The notes under the pieces: model-generated | Database searches by the model: none | Seen by the model: only the letters and a program-made list of their open reading frames with translations | Told to the model about the DNA's origin: nothing | Origin: Marinomonas sp. UCMA 3892 | GTDB lineage: Bacteria; Pseudomonadota; Gammaproteobacteria; Pseudomonadales; Marinomonadaceae | Direction of reading: 5' to 3' | NCBI RefSeq assembly: GCF_012726345.1 | Contig: NZ_PTXN01000002.1 | Span: 62,001-126,000, forward strand | DNA length: 64,000 nucleotides | Shown here: positions 26,589 to 36,082 of the stretch, piece by piece | Layout: each line of letters starts with the position of its first letter | How positions within the stretch are numbered: the stretch's first letter is position 1 | Program-made: the position numbers and the translations under genes

Positions 26589-27395
26589 ATGATGTTTATG
26601 AAGGTTTCTTTTAAGGTAGCACTAGCGGCGGCGTTGGTTGTAATGGTGGGTTGTAGTTCTTCGCCGACAGGTCGTAAGCAGTTTGCAGTATTACCTGATA
26701 GTCAGATGAACGAGATGGGAGTTCAGTCTTTTACAGAAATGAAGAAGGAAACGCCTGCGTCATCAGATGCAAAGCTACGCGCACAGGTACAATGTGTAGC
26801 GGATACACTTATTGCGGTGTTACCAGATAAATACCGTAATCAAGACTGGGAAGTGGTGTTGTTTAACGATGAGCAGGTGAATGCGTTTGCTCTACCAGGT
26901 TATAAGGTAGGTGTTTATACTGGCTTATTAAAAGTAGCGGACAATCAATCCCAGCTGGCAGCGGTAGTGGGTCACGAGTTAGCCCATGTAATTGCTCGTC
27001 ATGGTAATGAACGCGTATCCACTCAATTAGCCACCAGCCAAGCGTTAGCACTGGGGTATCAATTAAGCGGCGAAGAATCACCTGAGAAGATTGCAATCTT
27101 CCAAGCATTGGGACTAGGAGCGCAAGTAGGTATCATTTTGCCTTTCAGCCGCTCTCATGAATCTGAGGCTGATGTGCTTGGTTTAGAATATATGGCAAAA
27201 GCAGGCTTTGATCCACGAGAAAGTGTCCAGTTGTGGCGTAATATGAGTGCTGGCGGCGAGAGTAAAACACCGGAGCTGTTGTCGACTCATCCATCAAACT
27301 CTCATCGTATTCAAAACTTACAAGCCAATTTACCAAAAAACCTGCCAATTTATGAGAACTTGGTTGCACAGAATAAAGAGGCAAAGTGTTACTAA
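26589..27395 (+). CDS. M48-family metalloprotease lipoprotein
   Basis: 268 residues from ATG 26589, preceded by AAGGCGG at 8 nt. The N-terminus is a lipoprotein signal ending M-V-G-C-S-S-S, so it is membrane anchored, probably to the outer membrane facing the periplasm. Zinc motif G-H-E-L-A-H near residue 133 and third ligand in S-H-E-S-E-A-D near 195 are intact. LoiP/YcaL-type proteases of this kind take part in outer-membrane protein quality control. A 25-residue upstream extension is rejected because it would destroy the lipobox position. Confidence 0.9.
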   Translation: MMFMKVSFKVALAAALVVMVGCSSSPTGRKQFAVLPDSQMNEMGVQSFTEMKKETPASSDAKLRAQVQCVADTLIAVLPDKYRNQDWEVVLFNDEQVNAFALPGYKVGVYTGLLKVADNQSQLAAVVGHELAHVIARHGNERVSTQLATSQALALGYQLSGEESPEKIAIFQALGLGAQVGIILPFSRSHESEADVLGLEYMAKAGFDPRESVQLWRNMSAGGESKTPELLSTHPSNSHRIQNLQANLPKNLPIYENLVAQNKEAKCY

Positions 27396-27880
27396 GACTT
27401 AAATCTGGTTAAGAAACTAGATTTCATCAGAGACAAGTTACAGCGTAAAATTCAACTTGTCTCTGTGAGTCAGCTTACCGAAAAGCTAATCTAGTTTCCT
27501 ATTCTCTAGTTGCCCTTTCCTGCAATAATCAAACAACTTCCACTGCTATTTTCTTTGCTGTCCATTCTAGATATTAACCATAAGCAAAATTTATTAACCA
27601 TCACCTAATACAAGCTCTGTAATATTTCATCAATTAGCTATAATTTCCACGAAGTTTTAAGCTATAACCAGCATTTCATTAACATTTAGAAACATTTTAC
27701 TCAAAATCTTTATGATAGTATTCGGCCAATTTACTAAGACTGATTATCATCTAGCCTTGGTGTCCAATTTTTATTAAAACTCGCAAACCAATATATTGTG
27801 CATATCGCTATTTAGAGATGTTTTGATAGTGAATAACAATCAGGCTCGATGTTATTAATCTGTATAAGTATGAGGGAAAA
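27396..27880. other. Intergenic region (485 bp) before the propeller/GGDEF gene
   Basis: AT-rich spacer with a hairpin near its start (27428-27465). No reading frame with coding character. It must hold the promoter of the gene at 27881. Confidence 0.6.
27428..27465 (+). terminator. Hairpin after the M48 protease gene
   Basis: CAGAGACAAGTT pairs perfectly with AACTTGTCTCTG (12 bp, 14-nt loop) 33 nt after the stop. No T tract follows, so termination by this structure alone is uncertain. Confidence 0.5.
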
Positions 27881-29941
27881 ATGACGCTTATCTATTCGCA
27901 TAGAACAACGCCATTGTGGTTAGGAATTATGTTGTTATGCGCTTTAAATGTGGCTCATGCGAACACCTCAACTCCTCTTTCAGATTATTTCAAAGACACT
28001 TGGTCTACTCATGAAGGCCTTCCACACAACAGCATTAATGCCATCGCGCAAACTTCTGATGGTTATATATGGTTTGCAACTTGGGAAGGTGTTGCCCGTT
28101 ACAATGGTCGTGATTTTCGTTTTTATGAACGCTCGGATAAAACGGGGATTTTAGATTCTGGCATCCGGACTCTTGTATCAGATGCTAATAATGGTTTGTG
28201 GATTGCGGGAGTAAGAGGCGGTATTACCTATCGCCAAGGTAATCAGTGGCAGCCACAATTTGCTGCGGCAAGCATGGTAAATAACGTACTCAAAGACAGT
28301 TCCGGCGGCCTTTGGATAGCCGTTGAAGGGTTGGGCGTATTTCATCGGCCAAAGCCACATGTTGAAAATGGTGCCATTGAAGAAGCTTGGGTATTACAGA
28401 ACATTAGTGCTTACCGCTTACTTGAAGACAGTAACGGTCGAATTTGGGCGACAACTGAAGAAGGTTTATATCATCTAAATGGGCAAGACAAACAAGATAT
28501 ATTAACTAAGTTTAATCTACCAAAGTTACATGTTTATTCCATTCTGGAAACTCACGACAAGCGTCTATTAGTGGCCACTGAACAAGGCGCTTTTATTTTA
28601 GAAGATAATAGAGCCAGCATTGTACATCCTAGTTTGGCAGGTGAAGCCATTAGCACTCTAATGGAAGATGACGAAAACAACCTGTGGTTAGGTACTATCA
28701 AAAATGGCTTAATAAAGGTCAGCAATAGCCATATAGAACGACTAAATACTCATTCTGGTTTGCCAAATAACCGTGTGTTATCCATATTACAGGACTTCGA
28801 AGGCAGCATTTGGATTGGCACTAATGGCGGTTTAGTGCGTCTGCGCAAAGCGCCTTTTACTACTTGGGCTAAGAGCCGCAATCTAGTAGGCGATTATGTT
28901 CGCAGCGTTATCGACATCGATTCAGATACTGTACTGGTTGGCTCAAGTGAAGGCCTTAGCCTTATTCATAACAATATCGCCCGCAATGCGCTTGCTAATA
29001 ATAGCGCCCCTATTTCTGTTCTTAGCTTTACTAAACAGCGTGATGGTGGCATTTGGGTAGGTACTTATCTTAATGGCCTAATGCTCTGGAAAGATCAACA
29101 ATTAACCCCTCAATTTGATCACCGGAATGGATTGCCTAGCGATGAAGTCAGATCCATTTTAGAGGACAGTCACGGCAACTTATGGATTGGGACAACCAAT
29201 GGCCTTGTGCAACGAAATGCCGCTGGCCAACAGCACATTTTCACTCGCAATAATGGCTTACCTGACAATTACATTATGGCATTGGCGGAAGATGACCGAG
29301 GTCAAATTTGGGTAGGAACTGGGGTGGGTGTTGCCAAACTAACATCCAGTGGTTTTGAAATTATTCCCATTAATAACCTCGAAGAGGCTGAATATGCTTT
29401 TGGCTTCTGGATGGAAGAAGGTTATGTCTGGATTGCTACAGACCGCGGCTTAATTAGATATAACCAACAAGATGGTCAGCTAGGCCTAGTTGGGCGGCGC
29501 TCAGGCTTGCCCATCGACAAACTATTCCAAGTAGTTTACGACGGTACCAATGGATTTTGGCTAACCAGTAATCGTGGCATTTGGCGAGTCGACTATCATG
29601 AGGCTCATGCTGTGGCTGATGGCCGCCGAAGTGAGATTGCGTTTGAGCATTTTTCAGAAAGTGATGGATTAGCAAGTGCTCAAGCAAATGGCGGCTCGAA
29701 CCCTGCAGCGGTTGCTATGGACAATGGCAAGCTATGGTTTGCCACTTCAAAAGGTGTTGCCATGATAGACAGCTCCACTATCTCGCAAAAAAACACAACA
29801 CGCTTACCTCTCACCATTGAATCTATAGTGGCAGACGGATTTGAACTATCTGCCAACCAACAAAACATATTACCTGCAGGAACAAATAGAGTGGTATTTA
29901 ACTATGCAGGACTCGGATACATCATGTCATCCCGTATTTAA
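27881..29941 (+). CDS. N-terminal part of the interrupted propeller sensor (periplasmic propeller)
   Basis: 686 residues with GAGGG before the ATG. Signal peptide, then repeated W-(I/F/V)-(G/A)-T propeller blades as in hybrid sensors that detect polysaccharide breakdown products. On its own it would be a secreted propeller without membrane anchor or output domain. The neighbouring GH2 glycosidase supports a carbohydrate signal, by inference only. Confidence 0.75.
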   Translation: MTLIYSHRTTPLWLGIMLLCALNVAHANTSTPLSDYFKDTWSTHEGLPHNSINAIAQTSDGYIWFATWEGVARYNGRDFRFYERSDKTGILDSGIRTLVSDANNGLWIAGVRGGITYRQGNQWQPQFAAASMVNNVLKDSSGGLWIAVEGLGVFHRPKPHVENGAIEEAWVLQNISAYRLLEDSNGRIWATTEEGLYHLNGQDKQDILTKFNLPKLHVYSILETHDKRLLVATEQGAFILEDNRASIVHPSLAGEAISTLMEDDENNLWLGTIKNGLIKVSNSHIERLNTHSGLPNNRVLSILQDFEGSIWIGTNGGLVRLRKAPFTTWAKSRNLVGDYVRSVIDIDSDTVLVGSSEGLSLIHNNIARNALANNSAPISVLSFTKQRDGGIWVGTYLNGLMLWKDQQLTPQFDHRNGLPSDEVRSILEDSHGNLWIGTTNGLVQRNAAGQQHIFTRNNGLPDNYIMALAEDDRGQIWVGTGVGVAKLTSSGFEIIPINNLEEAEYAFGFWMEEGYVWIATDRGLIRYNQQDGQLGLVGRRSGLPIDKLFQVVYDGTNGFWLTSNRGIWRVDYHEAHAVADGRRSEIAFEHFSESDGLASAQANGGSNPAAVAMDNGKLWFATSKGVAMIDSSTISQKNTTRLPLTIESIVADGFELSANQQNILPAGTNRVVFNYAGLGYIMSSRI

Positions 29942-29956
29942 TACCGTACAAGGCTA

Positions 29957-30778
29957 GTGGGTTTTGAAGATAACTGGGCTTCTAGGGGCAAAAATACCAT
30001 TGCTGAATATACAAATTTAGCGCCTGGGAAATACAAATTTCTGGTCAGTGCGCGTTATCCTTATAGTGATTGGAATAATGCCGACCAGGTTTATGAATTC
30101 ACTATTTTACCGCACTTCTGGCAGCGCATTGAGATACAAGTCGGCTTCGCGCTTTTGGTACTGATCATTCTTGCTGGCAGCATAAAATGGCGCGTACAAC
30201 GATTGCAAAAAAGTGAGCTAAAGCTAAAAGCTCTTGTCGAAAAGCAAACCTATGCATTACGTCAGCAATCGGAAGATTTTCAGCGTCAAGCCAATGAAGA
30301 TAAGTTGACTGGTTTACCAAATCGACGTGCTTTTGATAAATGGTTAAGCGAGAAGTTTATTCAAGCCAAGCAGCAACATACACCACTTGCTTTGATCATT
30401 ATGGATATTGATCACTTCAAAAAAATCAATGATCACTACTCTCATCTGATTGGAGATAAAGCCATTAAAGCGCTCGCCAAACAATTGCTGCAGCTTGCTG
30501 ATCATCAGATACATGCAGCTCGCTGGGGGGGTGAAGAGTTCACCTTGATGATTAAAGATATGAATGATGCAAATGTGGCTGCTTATTGCGAAAACCTCCG
30601 CAACAGCATTGAAACTTATGACTACAGCGATATCGCCGCCGATTTAACCATGACTGTCAGCATGGGCGTAGCGTTTTCTCATCAAGTAGAGAACTACCAA
30701 GATTTACTTCGCCTCGCCGACCAAGCCTTATATCGAGCCAAAGAACAAGGCCGTAATCGAGTTGAAATTTGGCAGTAA
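29957..30778 (+). CDS. C-terminal part of the interrupted propeller sensor (Y_Y_Y end, membrane helix, GGDEF)
   Basis: 273 residues if translation restarted at GTG 29957, 15 nt after the internal stop; no ribosome site precedes it, so independent expression is doubtful. Membrane helix near residues 57-77, coiled segment, GGDEF domain about 115-270 with M-D-I-D-H-F-K-K-I-N-D and G-G-E-E-F. Catalytic residues are intact, so the fragment could make c-di-GMP if expressed. Confidence 0.65.
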   Translation: MGFEDNWASRGKNTIAEYTNLAPGKYKFLVSARYPYSDWNNADQVYEFTILPHFWQRIEIQVGFALLVLIILAGSIKWRVQRLQKSELKLKALVEKQTYALRQQSEDFQRQANEDKLTGLPNRRAFDKWLSEKFIQAKQQHTPLALIIMDIDHFKKINDHYSHLIGDKAIKALAKQLLQLADHQIHAARWGGEEFTLMIKDMNDANVAAYCENLRNSIETYDYSDIAADLTMTVSMGVAFSHQVENYQDLLRLADQALYRAKEQGRNRVEIWQ

Positions 30779-30800
30779 GTAGATTAAGAAGATAAAAAAA

Positions 30801-30839
30801 CAAAAGCCAAGACATTGTGAATACAAGCCTCGGCTTTTG
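30801..30839. terminator. Bidirectional terminator between converging genes
   Basis: CAAAAGCC (30801-30808) pairs with GGCTTTTG (30832-30839), with A tract before and T-rich sequence after, between the GGDEF gene (plus) and the GH2 gene (minus). Confidence 0.65.
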
Positions 30840-30843
30840 CATG

Positions 30844-33546
30844 TTATTTATTTAAGATTGGCGTAACTTCGATAGCAGATACGAATGCATCACCTTGAAC
30901 TGGTACAAATTTAAGATTTAAAAGCCCCTCTACCACTTCAATTTCTGCAGAATAGTACTCAGCGATTAGGTTTTCGCCAGATTCTGACTTTGACGCGTTC
31001 ACTTCAACAATTTTGCGGCCATTTGCTTCTACAGTAAATCGCGACGTTATGTCATCCGAAGGAGCAACCGTCAGTAAGACGACTTTATAGTGGCCATTGC
31101 TTAATGGCAGCTCATAATGAAAGCTCCCTCGACGGTATGTAGTAGCCAAATCACGATCTGCAGTCTGATTTATCTCGGGCTTCACTGGCGGACGTCCCCA
31201 GCCACCTAATTTATCAAACGATGCAGCTTCGCCACCATAAAAAAAGTTATCTGAGCCAAAAGAATGCTCTTGTGTTGATGCGGCAACTAATGCGCCAGCA
31301 TCAATAAAGTAGCTGTTACTCTGGCTTTTATTTAACTGCCAATGCGTTTCATCCTGAACTGAAGATTGCTTGCCAACGCCTTTAGCTACGACCGTGTTAT
31401 CGCCTACTTTAAGACTAACATTTGGCCACACGCAAATTTTTAATGAGCAATCGGCTTTAACTCCTAAAGATTTACCATTCAACCACAATTCAGTTTGATC
31501 AAGATTGGAATAAACTTTAACGTCGGTAATCTGATAGTGGCGCTGCGAGTAACGACTTGAGGTGACATGCACCATAGGCTTAGTCGTCCAGTTCGCTTGA
31601 TAAAAGTAGTACGCGTCTTTTTTTATCGCTCTATCATAGGTAATCAGCCCTTTGGTGTTGATATCATGTGAATCCCCTTCTGTTCGCACCGTGGTCGCAA
31701 AATCAAATGCATTCCAGATCCAGCTAGCAAATAGGTACGGTTTACTCTCGATCACACGCCAATTCTCTTCATGCACATAAGACATGTATTCTTCAGGTTG
31801 GTGGTGTCCTCTAGAGTCGACCGGAGCACCTAAGTAATTATCTGTGTGTAAGGACACTGCGCCACCTGCGCCATATTCACTTACCGATATTGGTAAATTT
31901 GGATATTGCACATGCAATGCATCTAAGTGCGGCCCAAAATCATCAACGTCCCCATAATACCAGCCATAATAACGATTAAGCCCAACCGTATCAGCCACTG
32001 GCGATGTTTTGGGAATATCGATATCTTTGACTTCCTCTCTGGCTTCACAGCAATTAGCAAGGGTTGAGGCTCTGCTAGGATCCAACTGTTTTACCATGTC
32101 CGCCAGAGACTTCAAAACAGGAATAGGATCAGGAGTATTACCTCGAGTAGCCCCCAGAAACGCAGGAACGACCGCACCAAAATCCACTTCATTCGCCACT
32201 CCCCAAAAAGCGACAGATGCGTGATTAAAATTTTGCTTGATCATTTCTTTTAACTGCAACTCTGCATTGACCAATAATCCGTCATTTGCCACTTTATGAT
32301 CTTTGCCATACGTCCAACTTGTCACTAAAGGAATTTCATCCCAAAGAATCAAACCATATTTATCGGCTAATTCATGTACAGGCTGGCCATGAGGATAATG
32401 AGCAAGGCGCAATGTATTGGCCCCCATTTCCACCAACAAATCCACATCCTGTTTGACATCCTCTGGACTCACGGCCCAACCAAGCCCCTCTTTATCTTGG
32501 TGATAAGCAACACCCTGTAAACGCAGTGGCTTGCCATTGAGAATAAAACCTTTGTCGGGAGATATCACAATATTACGCAACCCATATTTTTGCTCGAGTG
32601 TATCGAGAACCTGATTATTTGACCCACGAATTTCTGTTCGCAGAGTATATAAATAAGGATTTTCTTGTCCTTGCCATAAAGTAGGGTTAGCAACATCTAA
32701 GTTCTGTTTTAACGTCGCTAATGCTTTAGGTTCAAGTGTTAACGCTTGTTCTGCCTGATCCACAGTTTTACCCTTGGCATCTACAAGTTGAGAAATAACT
32801 CGTATCTTTTTAGACTGCTCAGCGTCATTTTTTACTCGGCTGCTCACTGTCACCTGCGCTTTTTCTGTCTTAATTAAGTCGGTGGTGGCATACACACCAG
32901 GTCCACCATAGTCCAGCATGTCTAAATGCACTGGATCGGTGAATACCAGCCTTACGGGACGATAAAGGCCACCGTGGACAAAAAAGTCACCAGCAATGGG
33001 CAAAGTATCGGCAGTTGATGAATCTGCGGTGGGTTTCGTATTGTCCGTTTTTACAACAAGCACATTGTTTTGATCCCAATACAGAGCCTGAGTCGCATCA
33101 AAACGAAAACGAGTAAAACCTCCTCGGTGCTCACCAAGGTACACTCCATTTAGCCACACTTCAGCTACTCGGCTCGCTGCATCAAATTCTAACCATGCTT
33201 GTTGTTTTGCATTCGTAGAAGAAACATTAAAATTTAATCGATACCAACCAATACCATATTGCTTGTTGATATTGTTTTTAGTGTTAATGTGAGACGTGGT
33301 GTCATTCTGGTAATAACCCACGTTGTTCCATGTATGTGGAACACTGATTGTTTGCCATACACTATCATCAAAATCTTTTTGTAAAAACGCATCTGTTTTA
33401 TCCCCTTCAGAAAAAAGAAATTTCCAGCCCGTATCCAATATTAATTGTTCACGAGGGGATGAAGCTGAGGCGCTTATCGAAAAAATTGAAAATATAAACA
33501 CTGCAACAGCTAAGACGATTCGATTAATTATTTTTGTAATTTCCAT
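30844..33546 (-). CDS. Glycoside hydrolase family 2 protein (beta-galactosidase/beta-glucuronidase type), secreted
   Basis: 900 residues. Signal peptide with cleavage near S-A-S-A-S. Sugar-binding jelly-roll about 30-210, immunoglobulin-like domain about 215-320, TIM barrel about 325-610, DUF4982-like and C-terminal malectin-like carbohydrate domains. Catalytic acid/base is in F-W-G-V-A-N-E-V-D near residue 452, and the nucleophile glutamate in I-S-V-S-E-Y-G-A-G near 560. It probably acts on beta-galactosides or beta-glucuronides of algal or plant polysaccharide in the periplasm. Specificity cannot be read from sequence. Solitary gene, converging on the propeller/GGDEF gene. Confidence 0.9.
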   Translation of the reverse strand: MEITKIINRIVLAVAVFIFSIFSISASASSPREQLILDTGWKFLFSEGDKTDAFLQKDFDDSVWQTISVPHTWNNVGYYQNDTTSHINTKNNINKQYGIGWYRLNFNVSSTNAKQQAWLEFDAASRVAEVWLNGVYLGEHRGGFTRFRFDATQALYWDQNNVLVVKTDNTKPTADSSTADTLPIAGDFFVHGGLYRPVRLVFTDPVHLDMLDYGGPGVYATTDLIKTEKAQVTVSSRVKNDAEQSKKIRVISQLVDAKGKTVDQAEQALTLEPKALATLKQNLDVANPTLWQGQENPYLYTLRTEIRGSNNQVLDTLEQKYGLRNIVISPDKGFILNGKPLRLQGVAYHQDKEGLGWAVSPEDVKQDVDLLVEMGANTLRLAHYPHGQPVHELADKYGLILWDEIPLVTSWTYGKDHKVANDGLLVNAELQLKEMIKQNFNHASVAFWGVANEVDFGAVVPAFLGATRGNTPDPIPVLKSLADMVKQLDPSRASTLANCCEAREEVKDIDIPKTSPVADTVGLNRYYGWYYGDVDDFGPHLDALHVQYPNLPISVSEYGAGGAVSLHTDNYLGAPVDSRGHHQPEEYMSYVHEENWRVIESKPYLFASWIWNAFDFATTVRTEGDSHDINTKGLITYDRAIKKDAYYFYQANWTTKPMVHVTSSRYSQRHYQITDVKVYSNLDQTELWLNGKSLGVKADCSLKICVWPNVSLKVGDNTVVAKGVGKQSSVQDETHWQLNKSQSNSYFIDAGALVAASTQEHSFGSDNFFYGGEAASFDKLGGWGRPPVKPEINQTADRDLATTYRRGSFHYELPLSNGHYKVVLLTVAPSDDITSRFTVEANGRKIVEVNASKSESGENLIAEYYSAEIEVVEGLLNLKFVPVQGDAFVSAIEVTPILNK

Positions 33547-34082
33547 GTCATTATCTCATTCGGCAATTAGGGGAAAATCATTTATAAGCCGGATAAGGCT
33601 TTAATCACCTCTAATAGTATTTTCGAAACTTCCTTCCACTCTAAATAAATTTTAGAAGGATATTAATAGTCACTATTATAAAATCGTTTTACGAAGCGAG
33701 ATTTTTGACGGAAGGAGCTTGATATTTGATTCTGACAAATACCAATAAAAGAAGACGGAAAATTTAGTAAACAGAGATATTTTTTCATTATTTTTCTCAA
33801 CATTAATGGAGCAACATTGAGGAATGTGTCATGAAATCATCTATTCGTTCCACACTCCCCATCCATCTTTCCATGCTAATGTATTTTTAATAGGGATACA
33901 TATCGAATAAATTAATACCATGTATTACTGATATTGAATCATGAGAATCGCAGTGCCATCTAGGCTTACTACGATTCTCATGCAGTTTTTATAACTTATA
34001 ACACTCCATGCTTTTTATACCCGCCATGAAGACAAGTACTCTTTATCGATCACAAATAAAAACGAAAGTAAAAGCTAGGCGA
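33547..34082. other. Intergenic region (536 bp) with palindrome and hairpin
   Basis: No gene seen. TAATAGT-C-ACTATTA at 33664-33678 is a perfect 15-nt palindrome about 118 nt upstream of the GH2 start and may be an operator. A hairpin lies at 33940-33982. The rest is AT-rich spacer holding the GH2 promoter. Confidence 0.55.
33940..33982 (+). terminator. Hairpin with T tract on the plus side, no plus-strand gene before it
   Basis: CATGAGAATCG and CGATTCTCATG form a perfect 11-bp stem; CAGTTTTT follows on the plus strand. It is 100 nt beyond the fahA stop, so it may also serve that operon from the other side, although the minus side lacks T residues. Confidence 0.5.
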
Positions 34083-35372
34083 TCAAGGCTTGTTGCCAGC
34101 CTTAACTAGGTTATCCACCTGCCCTAGGCCAATTCTTAGTTGATCGTCTCCACAGTAACCTTTCAGAATAATTCGGTCACCATCTTCAACAAAGGTACGT
34201 TGCTCGCCATTACTTAAGGTGATGGGGGTCTTCCCACCTTCAGTGAGCTCAAGAAGTGAACCTGATTCATCAAGATCTGGACCGGACAGAGTACCACTGC
34301 CAAATAAGTCTCCCGGCTTGAGATCACAACCATTCACTGTATGGTGAGCCACCATTTGTGCAATGGTCCAATAAGAATCTTTGAAGTTACTTTTGGAAAG
34401 GCGTTCAGCTGGCTGGCTGTCCGCTCGCATTTTGGCCGTTTCTATCCAAACCTCTAGCTTGATATCTATTGCGCCCTTGGCTCTATTCGCTTTAGAGTCT
34501 AAATAATCAAGCGGTTGAGGGTCTTCAGCATCTCGCGTCCAATCACAGCGGTAAGGCTCCAGTGCCGCCATCGGAACGACCCAAGGACTTAGACTAGAAA
34601 AGAAGTTTTTCGATAATAATGGCCCTAAAGGTTGATATTCCCATGCTTGAATATCACGAGCAGACCAGTCGTTAAACATGGACACACCGAACACATGCTG
34701 TTCAGCGTCGGCCATTGAGATAGGCGTTCCTAACTGGCTGCCTTTGCCGATAAAAATACCCAGCTCTAATTCATAATCAAGACGTTTACAAAGTTCTAAT
34801 ACTGGACGCTCGGCGTCAGGTGCTTTTAACTGCCCTGCCGGACGCTTGAAGGCTTCGCCCGATATACGTATGGAAGACGCTCGCCCATGGTAGCCAATCG
34901 GTATCCATTTGTAGTTTGGCAACAGCGGATTATCTGGGCGAAACAATGACCCAACTCGTGTGGCATGATGCACAGACGTATAAAAATCTGTGTAGTCACC
35001 AATTTGGCAAGGCAAATGAAAAGCAACCTCTGACTGAGGAATCAAGCAAGCCTCTACTTTGGATTGGTAAGCGCTATTGCTGAACAGTTCGATCAAACGA
35101 AGACGCAGCGCATGCCATTGTGTATGACCTAGCCCCATCAATTGATTCAGAGCATTTTGTTTGACCGCCTCACGCAAACACGGATCTAATTCAGCAAATA
35201 ATCCCACTTCTTCAAGTGCGCTCAAATTGGCGATTTTGTCGCCAATGCCGACGCCAATATGGTGTATTTGATCAGCACTGGAAAAGACCGCATAAGGCAA
35301 GTTCGCTAAGGGAAATTCGCAACCTGCAATGTTAGCGCTCGGCAACCAGCTGTTAATGCGATTGGTATTCAC
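34083..35372 (-). CDS. fahA: Fumarylacetoacetase
   Basis: 429 residues, the usual length. Hydrolyses fumarylacetoacetate to fumarate and acetoacetate, the final step of tyrosine breakdown. The N-terminal SH3-like domain is followed by the FAH core with P-V-G-Y-H-G-R-A-S-S-I type sequence (here P-I-G-Y-H-G-R-A-S-S), E-L-E-L-G-I-F-I-G metal ligands and M-F-N-D-W-S-A-R-D-I-Q. The C-terminal G-D-L-F-G-S-G-T-L-S-G is typical. Last of the four-gene homogentisate operon, 51 nt after maiA. Confidence 0.96.
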   Translation of the reverse strand: MNTNRINSWLPSANIAGCEFPLANLPYAVFSSADQIHHIGVGIGDKIANLSALEEVGLFAELDPCLREAVKQNALNQLMGLGHTQWHALRLRLIELFSNSAYQSKVEACLIPQSEVAFHLPCQIGDYTDFYTSVHHATRVGSLFRPDNPLLPNYKWIPIGYHGRASSIRISGEAFKRPAGQLKAPDAERPVLELCKRLDYELELGIFIGKGSQLGTPISMADAEQHVFGVSMFNDWSARDIQAWEYQPLGPLLSKNFFSSLSPWVVPMAALEPYRCDWTRDAEDPQPLDYLDSKANRAKGAIDIKLEVWIETAKMRADSQPAERLSKSNFKDSYWTIAQMVAHHTVNGCDLKPGDLFGSGTLSGPDLDESGSLLELTEGGKTPITLSNGEQRTFVEDGDRIILKGYCGDDQLRIGLGQVDNLVKAGNKP

Positions 35373-35423
35373 AGAACATCTCCTTGAGGTGACTTTGTTT
35401 AGTATTTATCATGTTTAACCCAC

Positions 35424-36071
35424 TTACAGTTGTGCATCAGCTTGGGCTTCTGGCACAGCTTGCTTAAATGCTTCTAGCTGAAGACAGTTGGCTTCGATAC
35501 GACACAATTTGGGATAGATTGTTAAGTCCACGTTAAAACGACGAGCGTTATACAGTTGAGGAATCAGACAGATATCCGCAAGCGATGGCATGTTGCCATA
35601 ACAAAAACCGTCATCTTCGACCATTAATTCCAATGCGCCCAAGCCTTCGCTCACCCAATGCTGATACCAACTATTAACCGCATCGTCGTCTAAACCCACA
35701 CTAGTACGAAGGTATTTAAGAACGCGTAAGTTGTTAATCGGGTGGATTTCACAGGCAATCGCTTGCGCCATCGCACGGACTTTGGCGCGCGCAAAAGGCG
35801 CTGCGGGAAGCAAAGGCGTATCAGGATGGCAATCATTGATGTATTCAATAATCGCTAAAGATTGCGTTAGCACGCCCTTATCATCTTGCCAACTCGGCAC
35901 CAAGCCTTGTGCATTTAACGACTTATAGTGAGAGGAATGCTGCTCACCGCCGCCGTTAACCAAGTGAACGAAAGCGGTGTCATAAGATAACCCCTTTAAA
36001 GCAAGCGCAATTCTGACTCGATAGGCTGCAGAAGAGCGCCAATAAGAATAAAGCGTACCAACGTTTTCCAT
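35424..36071 (-). CDS. maiA: Maleylacetoacetate isomerase (zeta-class glutathione transferase)
   Basis: 215 residues. Isomerises maleylacetoacetate to fumarylacetoacetate using glutathione. The signature S-S-A-A-Y-R-V-R-I-A-L-A-L-K-G (here after W-R) with catalytic serine pair is at residues 13-27, Q-S-L-A-I-I-E-Y-I near 66, and the helical domain contains S-L-A-D-I-C-L-I-P-Q. Lies 11 nt downstream of hppD in the same operon. Confidence 0.95.
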   Translation of the reverse strand: MENVGTLYSYWRSSAAYRVRIALALKGLSYDTAFVHLVNGGGEQHSSHYKSLNAQGLVPSWQDDKGVLTQSLAIIEYINDCHPDTPLLPAAPFARAKVRAMAQAIACEIHPINNLRVLKYLRTSVGLDDDAVNSWYQHWVSEGLGALELMVEDDGFCYGNMPSLADICLIPQLYNARRFNVDLTIYPKLCRIEANCLQLEAFKQAVPEAQADAQL

Positions 36072-36082
36072 TACTTCATCCT

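Larger units (their letters stand above)
27881..30778 (+). pseudogene. Beta-propeller (two-component-regulator-propeller) diguanylate cyclase interrupted by an in-frame TAA
   Basis: The reading frame from ATG 27881 runs to TAA 29939-29941, and the same frame continues without shift to 30778, giving about 965 residues if the stop is a sense codon. First part: signal peptide (cleavage near A-H-A-N), then W-F-A-T, W-I-G-T and W-V-G-T blades of a large periplasmic propeller, and the start of the Y_Y_Y domain. After the stop: Y-R-T-R-L-V-G-F-E-D-N-W, the heart of Y_Y_Y, a membrane helix, a coiled coil and a GGDEF domain with R-W-G-G-E-E-F. The stop therefore splits a domain. CAA or AAA to TAA would explain it. 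Either a recent pseudogene, a sequencing error or read-through. No inhibitory R-x-x-D site. Confidence 0.8.
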
